NCBI GenBank assembly: GCA_965243335.1
Contig: OZ251545.1
Coordinates: forward strand, 3,348,001 to 3,412,000
Reading direction: 5' to 3'
Length of the DNA stretch: 64,000 nt
Origin: JAJDXW01 sp965243335
GTDB lineage: Bacteria; Pseudomonadota; Gammaproteobacteria; HK1
How positions within the stretch are numbered: position 1 is the first letter of the stretch; each line of letters starts with the position of its first letter. The notes below the pieces were generated by a model. That model saw only the letters and a list, made by a program, of their open reading frames with translations, was not told where the DNA came from and ran no database searches. Position numbers and translations under genes: made by a program. Positions 51,523 through 60,206 of this stretch are shown one piece after another.

Positions 51523-52408
51523 GCGCGCCTCCTTGTCGGTCGTGCCGGCGTCCTGCCGCGTGGGGGCCGGCGAGCGGAGATGGTGCGTCCGGGGCAGTAT
51601 GCCGGCCCCCCGCGGCCCGATCAACGGCGACCGCTGACGAGGCGTGTGCCCTGTGGGGATTTTCGCCGAGCATGCCTCTCGCAGGCGTGTCCTGCGGACG
51701 CGGGCGGCCTCGCATGGCTGCCTTGCCGTCCTCGTGCGGACGGGACGAGGGGAACGACGTGCGCCGACGGCGCGGGGGCTCCCGGTCGGGTGCGGCGGGA
51801 GGCCTTTCGCCTGTAGGATTTCATCCCTCAGCAGGTCGGAAATCGCCTCGATCCATTGTCGGACAATGGCTTATCGGACGATTTATCCACTTTCCGCAGG
51901 AGCGGCGTCCGAATCCTGCAACGAGCGGGGCACGTCACCCCGCGGTAATATTTGGAGAGGCGTAATTAATTGATTCCAGTCAATTTTCTTCGCATGGTCA
52001 AAGACTGTCTACAGTGGAGAACGCCTTTGAATCTTAGGCACTTTTGGCGGTTCGCAGGGATATCTCCACAGACTTTTCCACAGATGTCGTGGAAAATGGC
52101 GAGTAGCCCAAGCAGTCCAGAGAGTTAGTTGGCGAAAGTCCAGAGTCGGATCAGATTGTGGCGTCAAGTTGGCCGCATGGCGCCGCCGGGAGCCGGGGGC
52201 GGAGCGCGCCCGCCTCCGCGTCTCCGGCCCGCCTCGTCTTCCGTCCTGCCGGGTGGAGAAGAGCGGGCACGGCTCTCCGGGCGGCAGGTCGCCGGCCCTC
52301 CGTACGATCCGCCGAAGGGGGGCCTCCGGCCGCCGCGCCGGTCCGAGCCGGACGGAAGCGAGGCGGCGGAGGGACGCCGGACGGAAGTCACGCGGGAACG
52401 GGGCGGGC
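51523..52408. other. Long intergenic region containing a family C copy and an AT-rich origin-like block
   Basis: 886 bases. 51642-51680 is a diverged family C element; 51840-52110 is the AT-rich block listed separately; 52150-52408 is again GC-rich and featureless. This is the largest gene-free stretch of the window. Confidence 0.6.
51840..52110. other. AT-rich, DnaA-box-like region (possible replication origin)
   Basis: GC falls to about 40-50% within roughly 70% GC DNA. DnaA-box-like 9-mers: TTATCCACT at 51883-51891 (8 of 9 to TTATCCACA), TTTTCCACA at 52074-52082 (8 of 9), ATCTCCACA at 52062-52070 (7 of 9), and inverted CGTGGAAAA at 52089-52097 (7 of 9). A 17 bp perfect palindrome CCATTGTC-G-GACAATGG lies at 51853-51869, and AATTGA-N6-TCAATT at 51968-51985 within the most AT-rich stretch, which could serve as an unwinding element. 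No dnaA, gidA or parAB is nearby, so this is tentative. Confidence 0.35.
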
Positions 52409-52612
52409 CTACCGAGCGGCGTAGCGGCGGCGGAACTTCTCGACGCGCCCGGCCGTGTCCACGATCTTCTGCTGCCCGGTATAGAACGGGTGGCAGGCGG
52501 AGCACACCTCGACGTGAAGGTCGCCTTCGTGCGTGGAGCGGGTGCGGAACGTGGCGCCGCAGGCGCAGGTGACCGTGATCTCTTCGTACCGGGGATGGAT
52601 GTCCGACTTCAT
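52409..52612 (-). CDS. rpmE: 50S ribosomal protein L31
   Basis: 67 residues from ATG 52612: MKSDIHPRYEEITVTCACGATFRTRSTHEGDLHVEVCSACHPFYTG... The four zinc ligands C16, C18 (CACG) and C37, C40 (CSACH) are present, so this is the zinc-containing type. The longer frame upstream to 52888 is antisense to the next gene and not coding. Confidence 0.95.
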   Translation of the reverse strand: MKSDIHPRYEEITVTCACGATFRTRSTHEGDLHVEVCSACHPFYTGQQKIVDTAGRVEKFRRRYAAR

Positions 52613-52688
52613 GGAAACGGGTCTCGGGCCGGGGAGGACGATCTTAGCCCAGCCCGCGCGACCGCGCCATGTGCCATTTTGTCCAACC

Positions 52689-52729
52689 CATGTGCGCGGT
52701 GGGGTTTTTCGCCAGGCACACCTCTCGCG
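52689..52729 (+). repeat. Repeat family C, longest copy
   Basis: CATGTGCGCGGTGGGGTTTT then TCGCCAGGCACACCTCTCGCG. This copy shows that the unit extends about 40 bp; the tail GGCACACCTCT recurs at about 42416 beside a family A arm and, inverted, at 46057-46069. Confidence 0.7.
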
Positions 52730-52862
52730 GGCGCGTCCGCGGGGATGTGGATGATCTTGACGGCCCGCTTGCGGGAGGTCGCGGCCCACGGGCAAACTCG
52801 GAGCGGGCGCCGCCGACCGCGGACCGCGGGTCCCGGGGAGCCGGAATCGAGGAAGACAGCCG

Positions 52863-53858
52863 ATGAGCGACGCGAGCACGAAGCGCAAGGCGCTGCGGAC
52901 CCTGCTGGCCGCCGGGCGGCTCGCGGCGGTTCCCGGCGCCTGGAACGCCCTCTCCGCCCGGCTCGTCGAGGAGGCGGGGTTCCCGGCCGTCTACATGACC
53001 GGCTCCGGGGTCGCCACCACCCTGCTCGGGAAGCCGGACGTCGGCCTTCTCACGATGGGGGAGATGACGACGATGGCGCACTACCTCGCCGAGGCGGCGT
53101 CGATCCCCGTCATCTCCGATGCGGACACCGGCTACGGCAACGCGATCAACGTCATCCGCACGGTGCAGGAGTTCGAGGCGGCGGGGGTGGCCGCCATCCA
53201 CCTCGAAGACCAGGTGAATCCCAAGCGCTGCGGCCACATCCAGGGCAAGGAGCTCGTCCCGTGCGAGGAGATGGTAGGGAAGCTGCGGGCCGCCGCCGAC
53301 GCGAGGCGCGACGCCGGCCTCGTCATCATCGCGCGCACGGACGCGCGCGGGCCGGCCGGGCTCGACGAGGCGATCGAGCGGGCCAACCGCTACCGCGAGG
53401 CGGGCGCGGACATGACCTTCCCGGACGCGCTCCTCTCCGAGGAAGAGTACGAGGCGTTCGCGCGGGCCGTGCCGGGGCCGAAGATGATGAACATGGGCGG
53501 CTACGCGGCCCGGCGCACCACCCCGAAGATGCCGCTCGGGCTCCTCGAACGGTTCGGGTTCAACGTCGCCGTCTTCCCCCTCGCGATGCTCCGCGCGGGG
53601 GCGCGGGCCGAGCGCGACTTCCTCGAAGGGCTGAGGGCGCGCGGGACCGACTTCGAGCGCGAGCACCTCGAGACCCTGAAGGGCCATCCCATGGAGAACT
53701 GGTACGAGTTCACCGGGATCGGGCGGATCCGCGCGCTCGAGGCCCGCTACCTGCCGGCAGAGCGCATGGAGCGGAAGTACGAGGGGGAAGGCTATCGTCC
53801 GGAGGCGGGGAGCCCGCCCGGCTCCAACCCTGGACCCGAACCCGGCCCGGAGCGCTGA
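52863..53858 (+). CDS. Isocitrate lyase/PEP mutase superfamily enzyme
   Basis: 331 residues. TIM-barrel motifs: PGAWNALSARLVEEAGFPAVYMTGSGVA, DADTGYGNAINVIRTVQEFE, HLEDQVNPKRCGH (KRCGH catalytic segment), ARTDA and MNMGGYAARRTTP. Closest to the 2-methylisocitrate lyase, oxaloacetate decarboxylase and dimethylmalate lyase branch. A Mg-dependent C-C lyase or mutase on a small dicarboxylate is likely; the precise substrate is open. The C-terminus ends in an unusual Pro/Gly tail after EGYRPEAG. Confidence 0.88.
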   Translation: MSDASTKRKALRTLLAAGRLAAVPGAWNALSARLVEEAGFPAVYMTGSGVATTLLGKPDVGLLTMGEMTTMAHYLAEAASIPVISDADTGYGNAINVIRTVQEFEAAGVAAIHLEDQVNPKRCGHIQGKELVPCEEMVGKLRAAADARRDAGLVIIARTDARGPAGLDEAIERANRYREAGADMTFPDALLSEEEYEAFARAVPGPKMMNMGGYAARRTTPKMPLGLLERFGFNVAVFPLAMLRAGARAERDFLEGLRARGTDFEREHLETLKGHPMENWYEFTGIGRIRALEARYLPAERMERKYEGEGYRPEAGSPPGSNPGPEPGPER

Positions 53859-54069
53859 CCGGCCCCGATCCCGGGGCTCGGCTCCGTCGCCGCCGGCACG
53901 CCGGGCCGGCCTCCCGGCGGCGGCGGGGCGCGGGTTGTACCTGGGTACGCCGGCGTCTCGCCGGCCCAGGAAGGGCGAAGCGCCCGTGAGAACGACCATG
54001 CCGGCGGGACGCCGGCGTACCCAGGGGCGTTCGCCATTGGCGAAAAATCCCACCGCGCACATGCCTCGT
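53859..54069. repeat. Family A element (GTAC variant) with an inverted family C copy
   Basis: 53940-54025: arms CCTGGGTACGCCGGCGTCTC and their complement GACGCCGGCGTACCCAGG, with one mismatch over 26 bp, around GGGCGAAGCGCCCGTGAGAA. Compared with other copies, A to T and G to C changes in one arm are matched in the other. 54031-54064 is an inverted family C unit preceded by TTCGCCATTGGCGAA. Confidence 0.88.
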
Positions 54070-54675
54070 TCAGGACGCGGTCGCGACCCTCGCTTCGATC
54101 CCCCCGCCGAGGTGCGCGGTGCAGTTCAGGGTGGTGACCGCCCAGGGCGCGCGGGGCTCCGCGACCGTCACCGAGGTGTTGAGGAACCCCCGGTCCGCCT
54201 CGACCCCCGCCGGCAGCGCGAGGTGGTGGAGCGCGAAGGAATAGCACACCAGGCCGTGGGTCACCGCCACGACGTTGCCCGCCGCCTCCCTCGCCCGCCC
54301 GGCGATGCGCTCCCAGGCGGCGGCGGCCCGCGCATGGAACGCCTCCCAGGTCTCGCCGTTCGGCGGCGCCACCCCGTCGTCGAGGAAATGCGGGACCAGG
54401 TCGTGCGACACGCCCCGCCAGTCGCCGAAGTCGCGCTCCCGGAGGCCCGCGTCGACCTCGAGCGGCGCCCCGGTCGCCCGGTGCACGGCGTCGGCGGTCA
54501 TGCGCGCCCGCGCATAGTCGCTCACGAAGATATGCGCCGCCCCTTCGCGGGCGAGCCGACCCGCGAGCGCTTCGGCCTGGGCCGCGCCCCGTTCGTTCAG
54601 GGGCGTCTCCGGCGACTGGATCATGCGCGAGGCGTTGCCGTCCGTCTCGCCGTGGCGAACGATGAAGATGGCCAA
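54070..54675 (-). CDS. Histidine phosphatase family protein
   Basis: 201 residues. RHGET at residues 7-11 holds the phosphohistidine; second-half catalytic residues are VAVTHG (His) and RERDFGDW (Glu/Asp). Phosphoglycerate-mutase-like fold of the GpmB/CobC/SixA size class. Cytosolic phosphatase of unknown substrate. No operon partner: the repeat block lies downstream and the DUF4340 gene ends 70 bp upstream. Confidence 0.9.
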   Translation of the reverse strand: MAIFIVRHGETDGNASRMIQSPETPLNERGAAQAEALAGRLAREGAAHIFVSDYARARMTADAVHRATGAPLEVDAGLRERDFGDWRGVSHDLVPHFLDDGVAPPNGETWEAFHARAAAAWERIAGRAREAAGNVVAVTHGLVCYSFALHHLALPAGVEADRGFLNTSVTVAEPRAPWAVTTLNCTAHLGGGIEARVATAS

Positions 54676-54745
54676 GGGTATTACTCCAGCCGGGGGCCGC
54701 GCGCTCCCGGGCGAAGCAGGGAAGGGCGGCGGCGGTGGCCCGGCG

Positions 54746-55888
54746 TCATTCCGGGGTCGGGACGGGGTTGGGGGCGGGGGCCGGAAAGGCGCCCGGCGCC
54801 GGGTCTTGCGGCCCGCCCTCGTTCTCGATCGGCTTCACCATGTCCCCGACCCTCTTCCGCAGGTTCTTGAGCGCGTACTCGGACATCTCGTAAGCCCAGC
54901 CCTGCCAGCGCCCGTTCAGCTCCTCGACCTCCGCGCGCGCCGCCTCCTCGTCCAGCAGCGAGTCCGTGGTCTCGGGGAACACCAGCCCGGGGTCGAACTC
55001 CGCCGCCATGCGGACGAAGGTCCGGCCGCCGAGCACGCCGGTGCGCGCGGTGAGCCGGACCCCGTCGAAGGTCTCCGCCACCACTTCGACGCCTTCTTCC
55101 CCGCCGAAGTCCACTTCGTCGATCCGGGCGACGTCGTTCAGGGTGAACGTGGTGATCCCGGTCCCGATCGCGTGCACCGAGAACGGCTCCTCGACCTCGC
55201 GCCCCGCCGGGACCCCTTCGAGCGTGAAGTCGGTCTCCCTGGGCGAGGGCTTCGCGACCCGTACCACGGTCCCGTCCGGGTGGGCCACCGAAGCCCGGCG
55301 CACCCGCGTCTGGTCGACGTCGATGACCTCGCGCCGGAGCCAGTCGAGCGCCCGGCGGTTGCGCGGGACGTTCCCGGAGACGAGCCAGGCCTGCGGGTCG
55401 GCGGCGACCCGCACGAAGTACTCGTCGGCATCGGAGGCGGCCGAGGCCACGAACCGGCGCTTGCCGACCACGAGGTCCGCGACGGTCTTTCCCGCTGCAT
55501 CCTTCAGCACGTAGCCGAAGGACTCCGCCTCCTCGCCGGCGGGGTCTTCGAGCTCCAGCTTCGCGTAGCGTCCGGGCTGCGCCGTCTTCGGCTCGACCCG
55601 GACGAGCTCCGCGGCGCCGACGAGCAGGCCGCGCACCTCCGACGTCTCCGCGGGATAGCCGTGCCGGTCGGCGACCGTCCAGCCCCCGTCCGCGAGGGCG
55701 AGGGTCACGGTCTCCCCCTTGTGGGTGGCCTCGATGCGCGCCACGTCTCCGAGCCGCGCCAGCAGCCCGGGGAGCAGCTTCTCGCCGCTCCTCGCGATGC
55801 CCGGGTCCTCGCGCTGGACGAGGACCGCCGCCGCGGCGGCCGCCGCGACCAGGACGGCGAGGACGATGAGGGTCCGATACCGTTGCAT
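54746..55888 (-). CDS. DUF4340 domain-containing protein of the Gld-type ABC operon
   Basis: 380 residues. One N-terminal transmembrane helix (5-25, TLIVLAVLVAAAAAAAVLV) and a periplasmic region of two DUF4340 units (RLGDVARIEATHKGETVTLALADGGWTVADRHGYPA..., and a later FTLEGVPAGREVEEPFSVHAI unit). It ends in a Pro/Ala-rich tail. DUF4340 proteins regularly follow gldG-like genes in proteobacteria; here the start lies 11 nt after the GldG-like stop. Function unknown, probably a periplasmic partner of the transporter. Confidence 0.88.
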   Translation of the reverse strand: MQRYRTLIVLAVLVAAAAAAAVLVQREDPGIARSGEKLLPGLLARLGDVARIEATHKGETVTLALADGGWTVADRHGYPAETSEVRGLLVGAAELVRVEPKTAQPGRYAKLELEDPAGEEAESFGYVLKDAAGKTVADLVVGKRRFVASAASDADEYFVRVAADPQAWLVSGNVPRNRRALDWLRREVIDVDQTRVRRASVAHPDGTVVRVAKPSPRETDFTLEGVPAGREVEEPFSVHAIGTGITTFTLNDVARIDEVDFGGEEGVEVVAETFDGVRLTARTGVLGGRTFVRMAAEFDPGLVFPETTDSLLDEEAARAEVEELNGRWQGWAYEMSEYALKNLRKRVGDMVKPIENEGGPQDPAPGAFPAPAPNPVPTPE

Positions 55889-55899
55889 GGCTCGACCCT

Positions 55900-57882
55900 C
55901 TAGGCCGCGCCGGCCCGCATCGCGGCGCGCCGGCGCCGCATCCGGTGCAGGCCGGCCAGCAGCCCCCCGATCCCGATCACGATCGGGACGAGGCCGATGT
56001 TGACGAACTTGAGCGAGGCCTCGAGGGCCTCGATGTCCTGGCGGAGCGAATGGCGGACGTCCCGCAGCTCGCGGCGGATGCGCACCCGCTCGCTCGTGAA
56101 CTCGATGATCGCGTTGCGCTGGTCCTCGGTGAGGACGACCTCGTCACCCTCCCCGGTGCGAAGCTCGGAGAGCCGGGCGTCGGTCTCTTCGAGGCGCTGC
56201 AGGAGCTCCTTCTCCTTCTCCCGGAAGCGCAGCTCCGCCTCCTGGCGAAGCTCGTTGACGACGGTGAAGGGGCGCAGGAACCGCCCCCGGCTGCGGATGC
56301 CGATGAGGTCGCCGCTCCCCGCCAGGTTGTCGAGGGCGTTGATGACGAAGCTGCCGTTGGCCGAGATGGGGATGGCGAGGCTCTGGCCGAACAGGTTCTG
56401 CCGCTGCACCCAGAACTGGTCCTGCAGAAGGTCCGTATCGCCGACCACGATGACGTTGATCTCCCCTTCGCCGAGGTGCTCGGCCGCCGCCGTCCCGCCC
56501 GCCGCGGTCCGCTCCGGCGCCGACCCGGAGGCTTCGCCCTCCTCGCCGCTCCCGCTCGACCCCTCGTCCGCGGCCTCGTCCGCGGCCTCGGGCGGGGCCG
56601 GGGGGCCGCCGGGGAAGGCGCTCGCCGCCGTCCCGCCGACCCGCGCGGCCAGGACGTAGGCGTTCCCGTCCGGGCGGAACTCGCGCACCAGCCGCTCGAC
56701 GTCCGCCATCGGCCCGGCCAGCTCGGTGTCGACGAGGCCCGCGCCCGACGGGGTCGTGCTCACGAGCGGGCGCACCGTCAATCCGGCGCCAGGCCGGGCC
56801 GCCAGCGCCCCGGCGGTGCCGAAGGTGAGGTTTCCGAGCTCGGCGGTGACCACGTCCTCCCGGTCGAGCAGCGGCGCCGGCACGTTGATCCACAGCGGGT
56901 ACCGGATGGTCGTGATCCGGTCTCCCACCTGGGCCTGGACGTCGGCTCCGATCTGCATGTCCCCGACGGTGCGGGCGGTGTCGAGCTCCAGGCCCCAGGC
57001 GGCCAGCAGGTCGTCGAGCTCCGACTTCCCGGGCAGCGGCGGCAGCCCCGGGACGGTCGGGGTCATGTCCGCCTCCGCGTTCGGGTCCACGAAGACGAGC
57101 GCGTGTCCGCCGCCGAGGACGAACTGGTCGATGGCGTAGCGCGCCCCGTCGGACAGCCCCTTGGGGTGCACCGCCATCAGGACGTCGACGTCGTCCTCCA
57201 CCCGTTCGAGGCTCGTCGCGGAGAGGCGGCGCACCTCGAACAGCTCCTCGATCCTCTCCAGGATCAGCCACGGCTGGGGGGGCCGGCCGGTCATCATCGC
57301 CTGGCGGCTCTGGCCGTCGAGAGGGAGCGCGGTGAGCAGCCCGACGACCGGACGCGCGGCCTGCCCGAGGGTGTGGATCATCTTGGTGAGGTCGTACTCC
57401 AGGAACTCCGCGCGCTCGGGCGTGAGGCGGGGGATCACCTCCTGGTCGTCCACGGCGTTGGAGCCCACGAGCCCGAAGTAGAAGGTGGACTCCCCGTCGA
57501 GCAGGGGAATCCCGCTCAGGCCGTAGGCGACGGCCCGGTCCTCCTCCTCGGAGAACGGCTCGGGGTCGATCACGGTGAGGACGATCTTCCCGTCCGCGGT
57601 GTGCTCGTACTCCTCGAGGAGGTCGCGCACCCGCGCGACGTAGCCGGAGACCGACGGCAGGCGGCTCGCGAGCGAGCGCGAGACGTAGAGGCGGAGGGTC
57701 ACCGGCTCGTCGATCCCCCGGATGACGTTGCGGGTGCCCTCGGACAGGGTGAACAGCCCCTGCTCGGTGAGATCGAGCCGGAACCGGGTGAGGGCCTGGT
57801 TGGCGAATACGTTGATCGCGAGGAACGCCGCTACCGCGAGCACGATCCCGCCGATCGTGTAGGTCCTGCCTCCCACTCCCAA
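55900..57882 (-). CDS. GldG family ABC transporter auxiliary protein
   Basis: 660 residues. Begins with a helix (about 10-27, GIVLAVAAFLAINVFANQAL) followed by RFRLDLTEQGLFTLSEGTRNVIRGIDEPVTLRLYVS, the ABC_transp_aux (GldG) signature. An acidic, Ser/Gly-rich insertion (AADEAADEGSSGSGEEGEAS) at about 430-460 interrupts the domain. Near the C-terminus a coiled coil (LRFREKEKELLQRLEETDARLSELR...) leads to a final helix VNIGLVPIVIGIGGLLAGLHRMRRRR. Thus a periplasmic domain with a helix at each end. Part of an operon with permease and ATPase upstream. Confidence 0.9.
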   Translation of the reverse strand: MGVGGRTYTIGGIVLAVAAFLAINVFANQALTRFRLDLTEQGLFTLSEGTRNVIRGIDEPVTLRLYVSRSLASRLPSVSGYVARVRDLLEEYEHTADGKIVLTVIDPEPFSEEEDRAVAYGLSGIPLLDGESTFYFGLVGSNAVDDQEVIPRLTPERAEFLEYDLTKMIHTLGQAARPVVGLLTALPLDGQSRQAMMTGRPPQPWLILERIEELFEVRRLSATSLERVEDDVDVLMAVHPKGLSDGARYAIDQFVLGGGHALVFVDPNAEADMTPTVPGLPPLPGKSELDDLLAAWGLELDTARTVGDMQIGADVQAQVGDRITTIRYPLWINVPAPLLDREDVVTAELGNLTFGTAGALAARPGAGLTVRPLVSTTPSGAGLVDTELAGPMADVERLVREFRPDGNAYVLAARVGGTAASAFPGGPPAPPEAADEAADEGSSGSGEEGEASGSAPERTAAGGTAAAEHLGEGEINVIVVGDTDLLQDQFWVQRQNLFGQSLAIPISANGSFVINALDNLAGSGDLIGIRSRGRFLRPFTVVNELRQEAELRFREKEKELLQRLEETDARLSELRTGEGDEVVLTEDQRNAIIEFTSERVRIRRELRDVRHSLRQDIEALEASLKFVNIGLVPIVIGIGGLLAGLHRMRRRRAAMRAGAA

Positions 57883-57955
57883 GTCCCTCTCCTTTCTCCT
57901 CGCTTCGCCCTTCCGCGGCGGGCCGCCCCCGGCCCCGGCCCCCCGAGCCCCGCCC

Positions 57956-58690
57956 CTAGCGCGCCTTGTTGACTTCCAGCGCCAGCACGTTCAGGAACAG
58001 CCACAACGCGATCAGGGAGGCGAAGTACACGACGTCGCGAAGGTCGATGACGCCCTTGATGATGTCCTCGAAGTGCCCGAGGAAGCTGAAGGAGCTCACC
58101 GTCTCCACCAGGAACGCGGGCGCCCAGGCGCTGAACACGTCGAGCACCACGGGGTATCCGCTCAGCACGAACAGCAGGCACACCGCCGCGCTCACCACGA
58201 ACGCGATGACCTGGTTGCGCGTGAGGGCGGAGATGCACGACCCGATCGCGAGGTACGCGCCGGCCATGAGGAGGCTGCCGAGATAGCCCGCGAAAATGAC
58301 CCCGTTGTCGGGGTCGCCGAGGTAGTTGACCGTGATCCAGACCGGGAAGGTGAGCGCGAGGGCCACCGCGGTGAACAGCCAGGCCGCGAGGAACTTGCCG
58401 AGGACCGCCTGGGTCATCGTGACCGGCAGGGTGAGCAGCAGCTCGATCGTCCCCGCGCGGCGCTCCTCCGCCCAGAGGCGCATCGCGAGCGCGGGGATGA
58501 GGAAGAGGTACAGCCAGGGGTGGAAGCCGAAGAACGCGGAGAGGTCCGCCTGGGCGCGGATGAAGAACCCGCCGACGTACATCGTGAACACGCCGGCGAG
58601 GGCCACGAACACCCCCATGAACACGTAGGCGATGGGGGTCGCGAAGTACCCCTGGAACTCGCGCCTGAAGATCACCAGGACGTTGGCCAA
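57956..58690 (-). CDS. ABC-2 type permease (GldF-like)
   Basis: 244 residues with six hydrophobic segments. Family marks: FRREFQGYFATPIAYVFMGVF, LYLFLIPALAMRLWAEERRAGTIELLLTLPVT (the conserved loop of ABC-2 permeases), and HFEDIIKGVIDLRDVVYF. Works with the ATPase upstream (26 nt) and GldG-like protein downstream (73 nt). In Bacteroidetes the cognate complex is linked to gliding; outside that phylum it is an exporter of unknown cargo. Confidence 0.9.
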   Translation of the reverse strand: MANVLVIFRREFQGYFATPIAYVFMGVFVALAGVFTMYVGGFFIRAQADLSAFFGFHPWLYLFLIPALAMRLWAEERRAGTIELLLTLPVTMTQAVLGKFLAAWLFTAVALALTFPVWITVNYLGDPDNGVIFAGYLGSLLMAGAYLAIGSCISALTRNQVIAFVVSAAVCLLFVLSGYPVVLDVFSAWAPAFLVETVSSFSFLGHFEDIIKGVIDLRDVVYFASLIALWLFLNVLALEVNKAR

Positions 58691-58715
58691 CGCTCTACCC
58701 TCGGGATGGACGGGC

Positions 58716-59723
58716 TCAGGAGCGGGTGCGGTCCGGCGCGGTGATCGCCCGGAAGACCTCTTCGAGGCGCCCGCGGTCCACCGTCAGCCCCTCGACCTGC
58801 CAGCCGTGCTCGCGCGCGGCCCGGCTCACCTCGACCGCGATGGTGCGGCCGTCCTGCGGATGGACCCGGAGCCGGACCTTGGACCCGTCGGCGTCGGCGC
58901 CGTCTCCGTCGCGGCCTTCACCGCCGCTTTCGCCGCGGGGGCCCGCCACCGCTTCGACCTTCCGCACGCCCGCCACCGCCCGGAGCGCGGCGCGGGCGCT
59001 CTCCGCGGCGACCCCCCGGAGCGTGAGGGTCACCGCGTTGTGGCCGTCGGCCCTCGCGTGGAGCTCCTCCGGGGTCCCGTCGCTCACGATCCGCCCGGCG
59101 GAGATGATGACCGCCCGCGAACACACCGCGTCGACCTCTTCGAGCAGGTGGGTGGAGAGGATGATCGCCTTGCGCGGCGCCATCTCCCGGATGAGGGCGC
59201 GGACCTCGTGCTTCTGGTTGGGGTCGAGCCCGTCCGTCGGCTCGTCGAGGATCAGGACCTCCGGGTCGTGCAGGATCGACTGGGCGAGGCCGACGCGGCG
59301 CTTGAAGCCCTTGGACAGGGTCTCGATCGGCTGCTCGAGGACGCTCTCGATCTGGACCCGGGCCACGGTGTCGGCCACCCGCCGGCGCCGTTCCTCCCCC
59401 CGGAACCCCCGGACGCCGGCCGCGAACTCTAGGAACGCGCGGGTCGTCATGTCGGAGTAGAGGGGCGCCCCCTCGGGCAGGTAGCCGATGCGGCGCTTGG
59501 CGGCGATGGGGTTGGCCGCGAGGTCCTCGCCGCCCACCTCGACCCGGCCCGAATCGGCCGGCAGGAAGCCGGTCACGATCTTCATCGTGGTCGACTTCCC
59601 CGCGCCGTTCGGGCCGAGGAACCCGAGCACCTCGCCCCGGCGCACCGAGAAGCTGATCCCGGCGACCGCCTCGATCGGCCCGAAGCGCTTGACCAGGCTC
59701 TCGATCCGGACCAGCTCGCTCAT
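58716..59723 (-). CDS. ABC transporter ATP-binding protein (GldA-like)
   Basis: 335 residues from ATG 59723; the upstream frame to 59858 is Arg/Pro-rich without a ribosome site. Walker A GPNGAGKST at 37-45, signature variant LSKGFKRRVGLAQ, Walker B VLILDEPTDGLDPNQ and H-loop ILSTHLLEEVDAVC. The C-terminal 100 residues are an accessory domain interrupted by a Gly/Asp-rich insertion (GESGGEGRDGDGADAD). First gene of a four-gene operon (ATPase, permease, GldG-like, DUF4340). Confidence 0.92.
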   Translation of the reverse strand: MSELVRIESLVKRFGPIEAVAGISFSVRRGEVLGFLGPNGAGKSTTMKIVTGFLPADSGRVEVGGEDLAANPIAAKRRIGYLPEGAPLYSDMTTRAFLEFAAGVRGFRGEERRRRVADTVARVQIESVLEQPIETLSKGFKRRVGLAQSILHDPEVLILDEPTDGLDPNQKHEVRALIREMAPRKAIILSTHLLEEVDAVCSRAVIISAGRIVSDGTPEELHARADGHNAVTLTLRGVAAESARAALRAVAGVRKVEAVAGPRGESGGEGRDGDGADADGSKVRLRVHPQDGRTIAVEVSRAAREHGWQVEGLTVDRGRLEEVFRAITAPDRTRS

Positions 59724-60206
59724 CTCTCGGTCACGCTTCGCTTCCGCGTTCCACCACGAGGAGGCCTCCCCTGCCGCGGGCGCCGCGGCGCGGCGAGGCG
59801 GCGCGCGGCCGCCCACGGCCCGCCCGACCCGCCACGGGGCGGGCCGCCGATTGCCCAAGTAGGATCGGGCGCGGAAAATTCAACCCTTGGGGGAGCACAA
59901 GGATCGACCGCGGCGGCGCGGGGCCGTAACGCCTCCGCCGCCGGCCCCGGCCCATGCGGCGTTGCGGTGACCGCGAGGCGGGGGCAAGATGGCGCTCGGG
60001 GGGCGGAAGCGAGGACGCCGATCCTGACCGGGACCGCACGCGCCGCCAGAGCCGCCAGGGCGTCCGGGTCGCCGGCGCATCCGGCCCCCGGGGGAATGCG
60101 TGGCGGACGCGCCGGGGACCCCGTTCGGGTTCTTCCATCGCGGCCGTCCCGGGGCCCGTCGGGGGTCTCGCATCCGGCCAGGGGACGGAGGGAGGGAGAG
60201 GATCCG
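59724..60206. other. Divergent promoter region of the Gld-type operon and the acyl-CoA ligase
   Basis: 483 bases. The stretch 59740-59860 is GC-rich; a slightly more AT-rich patch, TAGGATCGGGCGCGGAAAAT TCAAC at about 59860-59886, may hold the operon promoter. No clear -35/-10 pair for the ligase gene, and no repeat copies. Open frames here are biased and unsupported. Confidence 0.4.

Noticed and set aside
60007..60206. Longer N-terminus of the acyl-CoA ligase starting at 59967
   Set aside because: The extra 80 residues are Arg/Gly/Pro-rich and without family similarity, while ATG 60207 has a GGAGGGAGAGG site.
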